Source: Myrmaecium sp. VS I D KN 1 (Eukaryota; Ascomycota; Dothideomycetes; Valsariales; Valsariaceae). Taken from it: 64,000 nucleotides of DNA. The stretch is taken from positions 62,138 to 126,137 of the forward strand of contig JADQAV010000031.1 of NCBI GenBank assembly GCA_019775845.1, written 5' to 3'. The translations under genes and the position numbers were made by a program. Position 1 is the stretch's first letter; each line of letters opens with the position of its first letter. Of the stretch, positions 23,501-34,605 are shown one piece after another. The notes under the pieces were generated by a model, which was not told the DNA's origin, ran no database searches, and was given only the letters and a program-made list of their open reading frames with translations.

Positions 23501-23843
23501 GGTAGCATGAAAGGTATTTACAATGATTCTGATACCTACCTACCTATGATGCGATCGTTCGGGGAAAGGTCCGTTTACATCGACGGCGGCTTGGAGGTCA
23601 TGCCGTGCTCCCTCGAGGCGAAAAAAGAAGCGGCCTTCGATGATCAGCAGCACAGGGGCCCTGGATCATTGGTGCCAGCGAGCGGTGCGGTTCCCGCCGT
23701 GGAGAATGCCCGACTCGTGCGTGGCCGTTGCTGCGTTCTATTCCCTGCTCTCCTTTCTTCGTCTCGGTGCGAAGCCGCGATGGTTAAAAAGCAGGCAAGG
23801 CGATAAATACTTGAATACTTATAAGGCGCTTAATGTATGTATT

Positions 23844-23860
23844 GTACCTACTGTAGGTAC
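23844..23860. repeat. Perfect 8-bp-arm inverted repeat
   Basis: GTACCTAC and GTAGGTAC flank a single T. It belongs to the GTAC/TACCTA palindromes found throughout the spacers of this window. Confidence 0.55.
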
Positions 23861-25297
23861 AGAGACATATATCGTACCTAATACCTTGACTACCTTGGGT
23901 TACCTAAGCACGCTGGGGGCCAGGTCAGCTGCGGGAGCCCAGGTGCTTCTGTCGGCGGCCGTCATCTGAACCCTCGCCGTGATGAATTCCGGACTACCCC
24001 ATCAATGATATGGCGACGGTGCCTTGAGAAGAAGATGAACTACATGCCTATGTAACTTAGTTGAGAAGAAGCAGCGCGAGATAATTGCCAGTTACTTAGT
24101 AGTTGTTCGTCTTCACCAGGCTGTTGTACGTATCAAGATGCGCCCAGGCATCTGTTTCCCTGGGGCGGGCGAAGCCTCCCCCTCTCCCAACCGGTGCGCA
24201 ACAAGTACACTGTACCTAGTACGAATATATACTGGCCCTCGCCCTTCCCTTCCTCTCACACCCACACCCACACCCACACCCCCTGTACTTTCACACATCC
24301 TGGAACCCGCCACGCCACGGTCAACCCCATCCGGCCCTCGTCGGTGTGGTGTGTCTGCATCTCTCTCATCGGGCACTCGTCTTATTCTCTTCGATATCAT
24401 CATACATACATACTTACACCCTACCACTACTTTTACTTTGATTACCTACTGTCAGTACCTTTTACTACTAGTCATCTGCTAGTATCCATCCACCATCTTC
24501 TCTCCCTCTCCTCGCCGCCCTTGGACACCGCCGGCGTGGCTCGCGCCCACGTTCCATCGTTTCGGGTGTGCCCTGTATGACAACCGCTCGACCAACGCCG
24601 ACTTTAGCTGTTGGTCCAAGCCCCCCGGACACTCTTTAGCTTTCCGAAGCCTACCTAACACCTCACCCACCTACCACTTACCCTACAACCTACTCACCTA
24701 CCTCCACCACGCACCCTCGACTGCCTCCCGCCGACCTCCCTCCTTCACTCCCCTTCTTCCTCTTGGACGTCCTGCTCCAACTCCGCCCGCCTCGACTACT
24801 CCTGTGCTCTCGCTCTTTCCCCCCGCCCGGTGTCTGCTGTGCCCCGAATAAACTGCAATCTCTAAGGTATTCACCGTTCCTCTTCGTCGGTGTTCTGCCA
24901 CCGCTCATCCGTCCAGCTGTTCTATCTAGTCAGTCGCTGCCTGGCACGAACCTCGACCCCGTCTAGCTTACCACGCACATCACGACGGTCCATACTTTGA
25001 CACAGTTCCGCTCGCGCCCGTGGATGTTGCGATCGCGCTGACTTTTCAGGCGAGCGGCTGCCAGCAGCCTTCGCCGCGTTATTGCTTCCCTTTGTCGACT
25101 TCAACGCTTCACGATACCTTGACATAGACATCGGACGACCTCGCCTTCGCTCTTCTAGAAAAGCTCTCACCCTGTTGGTTCGCATCATATTGTTCCTCAC
25201 GCGCATGCGCACATCGGCGATTCGTTACCCCAGCGGACAGTGAGCCGCGTACGATTCCTGTTTCACCATCCTCAGCACGAGGAAGTCAACTTGCGAA

Positions 25298-28200
25298 ATG
25301 AATTCGACAAATTTCAACATGATGCAGCAAAATGCTCCGCATCAACAAGATCCGCAGCGATGGCAACGGTTTGTCATAAACTATTATCGCTCCACGCAAT
25401 CACCGCCAGGGTCGTGGCAATCGGAATATCCCACAGAGCACCGTATAAAAGTGGCATCGCATCTTACCTCGCAATTCCGGCTGGCAAAACCGGAGTTCGA
25501 TGTTGTCCAAGCCGCTCGGTGGGCCGTCGCTTTCGAAACCGACCGTTTCACCAAGTCAAAAACCCCTAGCGAGTACACAGAAGCCTGGAAGAGTCAAATG
25601 GGCATTCTCTACCAGGAGCGTCAGAGGCAGGCCAATGCAATGTTGCAACAGACCACGAACAATAACATGCGTATGGCCATGATGGGCCAAACCCCCATGC
25701 AGCCCAGTGGCTCCAACCAAGGGCAGCAATTTCCACAAGGGTTTCCGCCACAGTTACAGCATCAAATGCAAGCATCGCCGGTCAACGGCCCTGGTATGGA
25801 AGGATCCATGCAACCGCAACAGCAGCAAAACGTGCAAAGGCCGACGGGACCACTTCCGCAACTTACACAGGAGGAGCAGCAACAGGTCGCTTTTCTCACG
25901 CAGCGAGCCATAGCGAATTCCAGTCCCGAACAGCTTCAGAAGATTCAGAACGAGGTCGCGAAGCTTCCTCGTGAGACTTTGGCCGCCATGGAACGCAAAG
26001 GCGTCAATCCTCTGCAAATGCATTTCCGTCCCATGGCCGTTCGGGCAGTTCTGGCGAAAAGACACCAGCAACAGGCCAAGCCAGGGGACGGTGGCACGAT
26101 GCAGCAGCAGAATGGTCTTCCCCCACGACCGAATCAACAGCTTCCGAATGCCCAGGGGAACGGAGTCCCTAGCAACGATATTACCCAGCACGCCAGAAAA
26201 CAGCAGGCCGACGCATTGCAGGTTCAGGGCGAAGGCCAACTTGTAGTTCCCGCCAGCCACAATACCACAGCCATGCCTGGCTTTGGCAATCTTCAAGTCC
26301 CTCAAGGTGGCCAACCGGCCCTCAATCCTGCCATTCTGGCCCAAAGACAACAACAACAAGCCTTGAACGCGCAACAACAAGCCCAACTGCGAGCTAACCA
26401 GGCTCAACAAGCGGCAGCCCAGGCTCAAGCGCAACAGCGGCAACAGCAGCAACAAATGGGTCTTCAGGGACAGGTCGGCGGTCTCTACATGCAACCGGGT
26501 CCTCAACAGAGCCCTGCCATGCCCACGCTTACACGTCCCATGCAACCCCCAGGGCAGAACGGGAACACACCGCAACAACGCCCCCAGACGCACACTCCGC
26601 CAATGATACCTGCCGGACAACAGCATTCGCAGCAGCAAATGATGCAAGCTCAAGCTGCGATGCAGCAAGCCCAGCAGCGTGCTGCTGTTGCCCAGATGCC
26701 CATGTCCAATGCGCAGTACCGCCTCAGCATGCTCCCGTCGACCCTCACCGACCAGCAGAGGCAACACATGCTCGCCATACCGCAGGATAAATTCGATCAG
26801 TTCATCACACAAATCAGACACGCCAACGGCCAAGCCACATATCAGGGTTTGCCGATGCAGATGCCTCAGGGCGGCCCACCAATGGGTCAACAAGGTCTAC
26901 AGGTAGGCCAGCCGAATCCAATATTGGGTGGCTCGCAAGGCCTGCAGTCCGGTCAACAAATGGCCAACGGGAGAAATCCTCAGCAGATCGATTTACAAGG
27001 CCGACAACAGCAACAACTGCTGGCTAAGCAACGATTTCTGTCCAGTCCACAACTTATCGCACATTTCGACCAACGGCCCCTTCTACCGCAGTTACTGCCG
27101 CATATAGCGCAGATGCTTGGACAGAAGGGGGTGCCGGAACAGGTCAAGACTTGGGGCCAGCTGAAGCAATGGGCCAACTCTATACAACCTCCACCACCCG
27201 GGTACAACGCCATGAAACTGACCCAGGTCCAAAGTATGCATTACCTGCACCTACTCGAAGCGCAGAGCAATGCCAACCGGCCACTACCGATCTCCGGGCA
27301 GATGCCTCCTAGCCGCCCAGGCGGGCCGGCCCCGCAGGCTCAGATGGTTCCCCCAAACATGGTTCAACAGCCTCAAGGCCAAGTTGGTCCCCAGAACATG
27401 GTGGGTAACTTGGAAATGCCACAACCGCCGACGCCTGGTGACATACAGTCATTCCGCAATCGCTTCCCCCAACACGGTCACCTGAGTGACGAGAACATCA
27501 GGAGTTTCATTATGCAAAGAAGACTCCAATCCTTCAAGAATCAACAGACGGCACAGATGGTTGCTCAGCAGCAGCAGCAGCAGCAGCAGCGAAGACAAGG
27601 CAGCCAAGTGCAACAAGTGCCAGATGGGCACCAGGCGCAGCTTCCTGAAGCAGGACAGCTTGAAAGAGTGAACCAGACCCCTGTTCAGCCGGCGGCTGCG
27701 ACGAAACCAGTGAAGCCTGGCCAACAGGCAGAAAAGGAGGCGCAAGCGTCCGGTGCCGCTGCTCCTCATTCGCAGCCCACGAAGAGTAACAAGAGACCAA
27801 ATGAAGACGGAGAGGTGGGACAAGATCTTGCTACTGCCGTTACTAATGTACAGCAATCGACGTCGGTTCCTAAAGCGGTATTGAGCTCGGAGCAGGTTTC
27901 TCGACTGACACCGCAGGAGCAAGCGGCGTACCTTCAGCGCCTGCAGCTGATGAAAGCTCCGGGGCAAGGGAAGATGGCGCCACTTCCGAACTCAGCGCAA
28001 ATTGCCACACAAATGAAAGGGCATCCGGAAGGGAGCGCCCAACAAGTGGCCGTCGAAAATCGTCGAAGGCTCCTGTACAACGAGATCGACGCTGCGACGC
28101 CACGCGGGGCGCCGATCCCGCTGAACCTGGAGACTCGTCAACAGATGCAAATGCAGACCCAAGCCAACCTAAGCCTTCTCAACAAAGTTGATAAAGCTAT

Positions 28201-29719
28201 TTCGGTAGCCCTGACCACTCCAAGCAATTTCACTGAGGAGTTCATGAAGAGGGTAATCAAATCGCGTATCCTCGTGTTCCGTCAGCTGAACTCCGACCGC
28301 ACGCTCGTCGAGGATATCACGCTCAGTCCCGCCGAGTTTCGGGAGAACCTGTCGCAATTGGCTGCGTTCTGCCAGTACGTTGTGAAGCTTGTCCAAGAAA
28401 AGCAAGCACACGGCAAGGTCATCAACAAGAAGCCCGAGCAGGCCGCACCAGAAACAGGAGGGACCCAACCTTTGAACGCAGCAAATCTTCAAGCCTTACG
28501 CCAGCAGTCGCAACAGAACCTGAAGACCAGGCAGAATCCTTCTGTGGCGCCGTCGACGGCAAATGCTCCGTTCCCACTTGGAGCATCGTCTCCGTCTGGA
28601 ACGCCCATCTACAGTGGCCCGGCCCAGGTAACCACAGACAAGCTCAAAATCCCACCCAAGAAGAAGCAAAAAATGGGCCACGGGGGCAGCGCCACCCAAA
28701 CTCCGGTCCAAGGGACACCGACATCGTCTTCATCTCCCCACATCTCCAAGGCTGCTTCACCCGAGATGAAGAAGCAGCCGCCACCCGAAGCCCAAAAACC
28801 ACCAGTTGAGACCTTCAAATGCACCCATGCGGATTGCGACTTTAGTTACAGGGGCTTCAGCACCAAGGCTGAGCTTGAGAAACACCTCGTGGATAGGCAC
28901 GCTCCTATCACCGACCCGGTCGCCTATGTACTGGAAGCAGCTGCTGAAGGTCTGGGATTGAACAAAGATGGATCCACGAAGGCACCCAAACTTGATGCCA
29001 ATGCCGTCAACAGAATCCAGAAGCCTTCTACTACTTCAAAAACAGGGGCTCAATCTCAGAAATCGGCCCAAGCGACGCCAGGTGCTAAAGCGGAAGCACC
29101 AACGCCTGCGGGGGTCACATCCACTCCAATGGCGCGAGTTGCGACCCAAAATAGTGCCCTGAAAAGTTCGCCGAGCGCAGCTATGCTCAAAACACCTCAG
29201 ACAGGCATCAAGACGCAGACACCAGGAACTGGGTCTGGAGCGCGCGGCACACCAATGAAAGCGACGAAAGAATCCCTGGCTGCTCCTGAGCAACCTGCTC
29301 CTGACCCTGCGTTCGATTCATGGCAGGACGCGGCGCTATCTCCTGTAGTTCTTAGCGGCATAGCCGAATATGCCGATCATGCGGATTCCATGGATGCTTT
29401 CACCGCTGTACCCGCGGACGAGGCGGCTCGGTGGGATCTACCCCGGCTGAACACGCCTACTACTACTCCATCTTCCGACAATAGCCCGGCAACGCGCAGC
29501 AGCGATATTAGCGAGAACTGCAAATTAGACGTTACCATGACACTAAATTTCGACGATACCTGGATGGGCGACGCAAGCATCCTCGCACCAGACCCTTACC
29601 TTTTGAAGGATTTGGATCAAATGGGTGTTTACGAGAAGTACTCCTTGGATTCGGATATTCACAAGGATCAAGAGAAAGCCGATTTTGACGAGCTATTTGC
29701 AAATTCCATCTTGGGTTGA
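25298..29719 (+). CDS. med15: Mediator tail subunit MED15 (Gal11-like)
   Basis: Transcription co-activator subunit of the Mediator tail, bridging activators to RNA polymerase II. It is a single open frame of 1473 residues. Near the N-terminus (about residues 18-90) is a KIX-type three-helix domain (WQRFVINYYRSTQSPPGSWQ, HRIKVASHLTSQFRLAKPEF), the activator-binding part of MED15. Most of the rest is Gln/Pro/Met-rich, with a CAG-encoded poly-Gln near 27570-27590. About residues 930-1050 form a more ordered charged block. A single C2H2-like finger lies at about residue 1172 (FKCTHADCDFSYRGFSTKAE then HLVDRH). The C-terminus is acidic and conserved-looking (MTLNFDDTWMGDASILAPDP). The finger is not part of yeast Gal11. 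The ATG at 25298 precedes the KIX domain directly. Confidence 0.82.
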   Translation: MNSTNFNMMQQNAPHQQDPQRWQRFVINYYRSTQSPPGSWQSEYPTEHRIKVASHLTSQFRLAKPEFDVVQAARWAVAFETDRFTKSKTPSEYTEAWKSQMGILYQERQRQANAMLQQTTNNNMRMAMMGQTPMQPSGSNQGQQFPQGFPPQLQHQMQASPVNGPGMEGSMQPQQQQNVQRPTGPLPQLTQEEQQQVAFLTQRAIANSSPEQLQKIQNEVAKLPRETLAAMERKGVNPLQMHFRPMAVRAVLAKRHQQQAKPGDGGTMQQQNGLPPRPNQQLPNAQGNGVPSNDITQHARKQQADALQVQGEGQLVVPASHNTTAMPGFGNLQVPQGGQPALNPAILAQRQQQQALNAQQQAQLRANQAQQAAAQAQAQQRQQQQQMGLQGQVGGLYMQPGPQQSPAMPTLTRPMQPPGQNGNTPQQRPQTHTPPMIPAGQQHSQQQMMQAQAAMQQAQQRAAVAQMPMSNAQYRLSMLPSTLTDQQRQHMLAIPQDKFDQFITQIRHANGQATYQGLPMQMPQGGPPMGQQGLQVGQPNPILGGSQGLQSGQQMANGRNPQQIDLQGRQQQQLLAKQRFLSSPQLIAHFDQRPLLPQLLPHIAQMLGQKGVPEQVKTWGQLKQWANSIQPPPPGYNAMKLTQVQSMHYLHLLEAQSNANRPLPISGQMPPSRPGGPAPQAQMVPPNMVQQPQGQVGPQNMVGNLEMPQPPTPGDIQSFRNRFPQHGHLSDENIRSFIMQRRLQSFKNQQTAQMVAQQQQQQQQRRQGSQVQQVPDGHQAQLPEAGQLERVNQTPVQPAAATKPVKPGQQAEKEAQASGAAAPHSQPTKSNKRPNEDGEVGQDLATAVTNVQQSTSVPKAVLSSEQVSRLTPQEQAAYLQRLQLMKAPGQGKMAPLPNSAQIATQMKGHPEGSAQQVAVENRRRLLYNEIDAATPRGAPIPLNLETRQQMQMQTQANLSLLNKVDKAISVALTTPSNFTEEFMKRVIKSRILVFRQLNSDRTLVEDITLSPAEFRENLSQLAAFCQYVVKLVQEKQAHGKVINKKPEQAAPETGGTQPLNAANLQALRQQSQQNLKTRQNPSVAPSTANAPFPLGASSPSGTPIYSGPAQVTTDKLKIPPKKKQKMGHGGSATQTPVQGTPTSSSSPHISKAASPEMKKQPPPEAQKPPVETFKCTHADCDFSYRGFSTKAELEKHLVDRHAPITDPVAYVLEAAAEGLGLNKDGSTKAPKLDANAVNRIQKPSTTSKTGAQSQKSAQATPGAKAEAPTPAGVTSTPMARVATQNSALKSSPSAAMLKTPQTGIKTQTPGTGSGARGTPMKATKESLAAPEQPAPDPAFDSWQDAALSPVVLSGIAEYADHADSMDAFTAVPADEAARWDLPRLNTPTTTPSSDNSPATRSSDISENCKLDVTMTLNFDDTWMGDASILAPDPYLLKDLDQMGVYEKYSLDSDIHKDQEKADFDELFANSILG
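27568..27592 (+). repeat. CAG trinucleotide run coding poly-Gln in MED15
   Basis: About eight consecutive CAG codons inside MED15. Poly-Gln is normal in fungal MED15 proteins, and its length may vary between strains. Confidence 0.7.
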
Positions 29720-30796
29720 TGGAGACGGTTATGCCCAACGGCGAGTCTCATCGTTGAACGCGGGTTGATTAATGCCTTTTCTACTTCCGTTTAGTTCATT
29801 GTACGCCTCAGCCGTTTTTCGAGTTTCTATACTTGGTTATGTCAGGCAAAGTCACATCCTCGAACATCGCCTGCTTCTGGACGTTGGAGCAAGTCTTCCG
29901 AAACGCTGGCCCTTTGGATGGCCCGAGCAAGCAATAAATCATGAGGGGAAGCATTGTGAAGCTGGTGCGGTGACGTGGGTTGGATGAAGTATCACCTTGA
30001 TCTTTTCCTTCGCCCTTTTTCTATGAGGAAGCATTGAGGCGTTGCAGGAAGAAAAGTCTTGGGTTGTCAGCGAACTTGCTTGGATGAATCTTGCTATTGT
30101 TTTGATATCATTTTCCTTTTGATCTATACCCAACGCTCCGTGTGATAGGTTTGAGCTTTCCCTCGTGGTGGTATGAATGAAGGTTACTCTGCATATATGA
30201 ACAAGATCAGTTATTTAGCTTCGACTGCATCCGAGATGGTGACGTGCACGTGCATGCATATTTACAGATAATAGGTCGGCCTTCATATACCGTTTGGGGG
30301 CTGGCCATGGATAGACAGATAGATACGACATTGTCCTCGAACTGTGTACTAAGTAGTGGGTAGGCGTGCTGGCAAGGCTGGCTACGCCCTCTCCAACGAT
30401 CTGCCAGGCACACGCCCTTGCTGGACGCCGCGACCACCTCAGGCCAACTGCCCGGATCCGAGGAGACCCTGCCAAGCCAGACGCGGGTCAATGGCATTTG
30501 CTCCACCTACCTGCTCTTCCAAACAGCGAACCGTGCACTCACACTCGCCCCCAGTCGCGTGTTGGTCGGGCTTCCAACACGACACGTCCAGCTCCGGCTC
30601 TTCTATATCTCTACCTGCTCCTGCTTCCTCTTCTCTTGCCATTATCTTCAACCTCACCCGTCCTCTCCCCCACTAGTTCGGTCTTCGGAGTATATCTTGT
30701 CCCCCTTCGTGCCCCCTCACATACGTCACAATCCACGACCTTCCACATCAAGCTCGAGCTTCGAACGCGTGCTCCCGCGTTCAACCTCCGACCACG
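29720..30796. other. Spacer between MED15 and the Whi5-like gene
   Basis: 3' region of MED15 (AT-rich to about 30,200) and the pyrimidine-rich leader of the Whi5-like gene (about 30,500-30,796). No gene seen. Confidence 0.5.
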
Positions 30797-32305
30797 ATGT
30801 CCAACCCTGCCGCGCTCTCCAATGCCCCCATGGCGGAGAACAGGCGGTCTCCATTCCCGTCGGCCCCCGGTACCGCTCCTACGAGCCCGAGCAAACGACG
30901 CGTCCTGGGCGAGCTGACGCCGAACGCCAGGCGTGTCGCCAGTCCGTTGCGGGGACAGACCCCGCTGAAACCGCTGTCGAACAGCCCGTCGAAGCGATTA
31001 GGCGATGTCGGGGTGAAGGAGAAGGAAAACATTGGCGCCGGGCCAGGAGGAATCGAGACGCGACTTGAGGACAGGAAGGGCTTTGCGGGGAGGAAGAGAC
31101 GGATTGACGAGGTGGAAGGCGGCGAAGAAGCTGTCAGGCAGGCTTATGGCCGTCCTCTCGCCCCCACTGCGCCTTCTGTCAGTGGTTCCGCAAGAAGATC
31201 GGTGACGCCGACGCCTGCGACGCGGACGATGCAGGCTCCGGCACAGCGGCCGGGGCCCATGCCGTATGAGCACCGAGTATGTTGTCCCCTTGGACCGCGT
31301 CGTGATGCGTGGAGTACCGTGACTGACTGCAGTTGTCTCAGCCTATCAATGCGCGCGACTTCTATGACGAAGAGGAGCTTTCCGCTACGGACGCCGACTC
31401 CCCCGAGCCTGAGATCCAGCCTTTCCCGAAGGCGACGACGTCGAGACGATCGTTCTCGAGCTTGATAGATTACGATCCGAGGGGAACTTCTTCGAGCCAA
31501 CCGGCATCGAGCAGTCCACCCCTAGGCCAACGGGCGAAGCAGCAGGTAGATGCCGCTGCGGCCGCCGCTGCCACCACCGGAACCGTTCCAACCGGGAGAG
31601 ACGAGAAGGCTGTGGGAAGCGCCAAGCTGGTATGCCATGGTCTCTTTGGGCGCTTGATCCGATATGCTTGAAGCAATTGACGTTAACGACATGCTTCGAT
31701 AGGCTCAAACCCTTAAGCTTCGACTGCAAGTTGCATTATACAAAGTCCGCACCAATCAAACCACCGTACCAATGTCGCAGCTCCAGATGCCGAGCGCGGA
31801 AACCACGCCTACGCGACACAATCCTCAGCCAGAACCCCAGTTGTCTACGCCATCGCGGTCAGGACGCGTTCTGCAGGAGTCGTCTGCCAATACACAAACA
31901 CAGCGCAACGCGAGGTCGCATATTACAAACCCTCCAGTCCCACGGTTGCAGCATCCGACCGATGCTAACATTGCGCCCGCTTCAGCCGCAGCCACGGCCG
32001 CATCAGACGCTTTGAAGCTCCTTCCCGCGCCCGTGCTCAAGCCTACGGCGTACTCTACGCGCTTCATCACGGAGCAGGATTATGTGAGGAGCTCCCCGCC
32101 TGGAAGTCCTGCGGTGGATGGCTCCAGTAGAAGCAGCAACAGGCCACGCAAGGATTCGCAGGAGACTGTCACGGCCGGGGAGGATGCGGATGGTGAGGAC
32201 GATACGGACCTTCCAAGTTCAACGGACGCGCCGATCCACCAGACGCCGCGCCCCAGCACCGCTGCGGCTGCCGGGGGGCTTTTAGAGCTGATGAGATCTT
32301 CGTAG
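30797..32305 (+). CDS. Whi5/Nrm1-family G1/S transcription repressor
   Basis: Predicted repressor of SBF/MBF-type cell-cycle transcription. Exons 30797-31276, 31333-31629 and 31703-32305 give 459 residues. The second exon could instead begin at 31342, because both tgcag and ctcag are usable acceptors in the same frame; the difference is three residues. The family motif sits at the start of exon 3 (about residues 263-285): LKLRLQVALYKVRTNQTTVP then MSQLQ, as in Whi5 and Nrm1. The N-terminal third is disordered with many Ser/Thr-Pro sites (TSPSKRRVLGELTPNARRVA, SPLRGQTPLKPLSNSPSKRL), candidate sites for cyclin-dependent kinase control, and a basic KRRIDE patch. The motif supports the family; which branch (Whi5 or Nrm1) cannot be decided by eye. 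Confidence 0.85.
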
Positions 32306-32817
32306 AGCGAAGTGGCATTCGGCACGGGAAGATGGGGACTCTATGTCCGTTCTATCACTTCAGTATTAACTTTGGGATTCTATGTTAGAATATTGTATGG
32401 CGACGACTAGGGATGAAAACGGGCAAGGTCGGAATACTGTGACGAATCGCGGGGTTTCCTAGGCTTAGGTTGGCAATACCCTGGTGTTTTGAGACTTCTT
32501 TATCACATGGACATGGCTAGTATCTGCGGAGCGATTTTTTCGAAAGTAGGAGTAATTTTCAAGCTACTGCATGAGTTTGTGATTGCGTTTGATACCATTT
32601 CGTCTCAGTGAGCAGCGTGCGACTGCATGGTAGATATTGCCTGAGGCACGAAATGCGTTCCTGCACCGCAAGGCTGGACGATGATGTCATACGCCACCGC
32701 GTTAGGTTGCATTCCACCCCAACCGCTTGAAATCCTCCATCCTCTTCTCCTCCTCCTCCCCCCTTTCCTCTCCATCCTCTCCTTTACCTCTTGCTGTCCC
32801 CAGCGAAAGCAGCGGCC
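32306..32817. other. Spacer between the Whi5-like and proline-rich genes
   Basis: AT-richer 3' region followed by a CCT-rich leader just before the ATG at 32818. No gene seen. Confidence 0.5.
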
Positions 32818-33591
32818 ATGCCGCCCATACCGATCAACATCAACGCCCCCATCAAGCCCGACGGCGTCACGCCCAAGACGACCGCCGACGCGCCTCCCAA
32901 CAACCCTCCACCGACCCGTACAGTTCCAGCCTCCGTCCCGGCAACCACCACAGCCAGCGGGGACGACTACAGCGCTCCACCGCCGCCCCAGCCAGGCGCT
33001 CGTCCCTTCGCTCCCACCGCGAACGCGACGCAGCCCACCGGCAGCAGTAACGGGGCACCACCGCCTCCGCAGCCGGGCGCCACACCCTTCTCCAGCTCTG
33101 TCTCCGCCTCCGCTCCCACCGCCTCACCACCAGCTCCCCAAATCACCGCCGCACCCACCTACCCAACCCACCCGCCCTCTCAGCTCGCCATCCCCGCTCC
33201 CACCGGCAACCACGCCCCCACCCACACCACGCGCACCACCACGGCTCCCTCCGCCGGCCTCACCGGCGGTCCAGGCCCGACGACGCTCCCCCTCGGCCCC
33301 GCGGGCCTCGCCAGCGCCGCCGCGCCCTCGCCCTACCAAGCTCCCGCGTCCGCCGACGTGGAGCCGACGACGGCGGTGCGACACTCCCTCGAGCACCCGC
33401 CGCACTACGCCCAGAACCCGTACGCCCCGGATGGCACCGCCGCCGACCGCCGCCGGCTGGAGGATGCGGCCGCCCAGCAGCGGCAGGAGGAGGGCGTGGC
33501 GGGCACGGTGATGGGTGCGCTGTGGAGGGCGGGCGAGGCGGTGGCGAAGGCTGAGGAGGGGGTTTGGGGGTGGGTGAATCGGAAGGCGTGA
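32818..33591 (+). CDS. Proline-rich disordered protein of unknown function
   Basis: Single-exon frame of 257 residues from the ATG in GCGGCCATG. The first 170 residues are Pro/Ala/Thr-rich, with the repeated module PPPPQPGARPF / PPPPQPGATPF (about residues 57 and 81). The C-terminal third is better ordered: VRHSLEHPPHYAQNPYAPDG, then a charged helix (RRRLEDAAAQQRQEEGVAGT) and an amphipathic end (ALWRAGEAVAKAEEGVWGWV). No signal peptide or membrane span. I do not recognise the family. The compositional switch to an ordered tail and the good start context argue for a real gene, but homology is untested. Confidence 0.6.
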   Translation: MPPIPININAPIKPDGVTPKTTADAPPNNPPPTRTVPASVPATTTASGDDYSAPPPPQPGARPFAPTANATQPTGSSNGAPPPPQPGATPFSSSVSASAPTASPPAPQITAAPTYPTHPPSQLAIPAPTGNHAPTHTTRTTTAPSAGLTGGPGPTTLPLGPAGLASAAAPSPYQAPASADVEPTTAVRHSLEHPPHYAQNPYAPDGTAADRRRLEDAAAQQRQEEGVAGTVMGALWRAGEAVAKAEEGVWGWVNRKA

Positions 33592-34605
33592 GGGGTTCTG
33601 GGCGTGGGAGGGGGAGGTGGTTGGTTGGCCTGGAACGGGGAGGGATTGAAGGGGTGGCTCTTGTGATTCTTTTCTTCTGGTTTGACTTGTAGGGTGGGTG
33701 CGTTTTCCTGCTGGAGGATTTTCAAGGTTTTCGGAGTTCTTGGGCTGGTATTGCGAGTCTCCCAGTGGTCTTTGATTTGAGGCTTCAGGCGATGAGTTAT
33801 GCGCATGGAACGGGTATGGTACGGATAGGGAAACGAAGTCAAGGTTTTGCAACATGATGCCATGCATGACTGCCGCCTAATGAGGACCCTTTTGACAGCA
33901 GTCCAAATAGATTTCTCCAACACTGTCACTTTTTGGGTGCAACCCTGACCCTATGTACCGATACATCTCGTCCCTAAACTGAGGGGAACGATTGTCAATA
34001 AAAATCCATCCTCGCAATCCAGCAGGAGAACCAATACATCAAAAACAAAGGTCGAGTAACCAGCGAAAGCCGGGGCTCTCGGAGTGAGGGTATAGTATGT
34101 TGGACTGGCAAACCGAGAACAGTGAGGGCAGTAACTCGATATGAGAAAAGAGAAAAGTGTGACACCTTCCTCCATGGGTAAATAACCCGGCTCTCCGAAG
34201 TGGCGGCACGTTATTATACATGTGGTTGTTAGGCCGGATGAACAGAAGCAAGAGTGGGTGGGTGAGGTACACTCCATCCTGATAAGTGAGGGTACATGTT
34301 CGGGGAGCCAGCGAATTCGCAGGACAAGAGAGGGAAGGGGAGAAGGAGGTACACGGGAAAGCCGTGAAACTTCGTTCTCCCGCCCACCTGCACGCCAAAG
34401 CACCGAGGTAGATGAAGAAACAAAGTCGTAGGACCCGAAACCCGAGATAGGCAGTGAATGAGAGCAAATGTAAGAGAGACAGGAGAGATGCAAATGGTGT
34501 GAAAAGACTAAACCTCAAGAATGAACAGGGGGAGGGGAGTTGGTCCAAAAACAGCCAGATTCCAGGACGTATGCAGTCGGGCGCTGGAAAGCGAAGTAGA
34601 TAACC
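33592..34605. other. Convergent 3' spacer
   Basis: 3' regions of the proline-rich gene (+) and the large GTPase gene (-), which converge here. Nothing else recognised. Confidence 0.5.

Larger units (their letters stand above)
19677..25297. other. 5.6 kb spacer: 3' region, tandem repeat and long MED15 leader
   Basis: No gene recognised. It contains the 3' region of the preceding gene, a 7-bp tandem repeat (20482-20559), an 8-bp-arm perfect inverted repeat at 23844-23860, an ACACCC run near 24255-24285, and about 1 kb of pyrimidine-rich DNA (24,230-25,290) that looks like the untranslated leader of MED15. Open frames here are short, Pro/Ser-rich and unlike any family I know. Confidence 0.45.

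Noticed and set aside
25754-26893. 379-codon minus-strand frame inside MED15
   Set aside because: It is a Leu/Arg-rich antisense shadow of the Gln-rich MED15 sequence.
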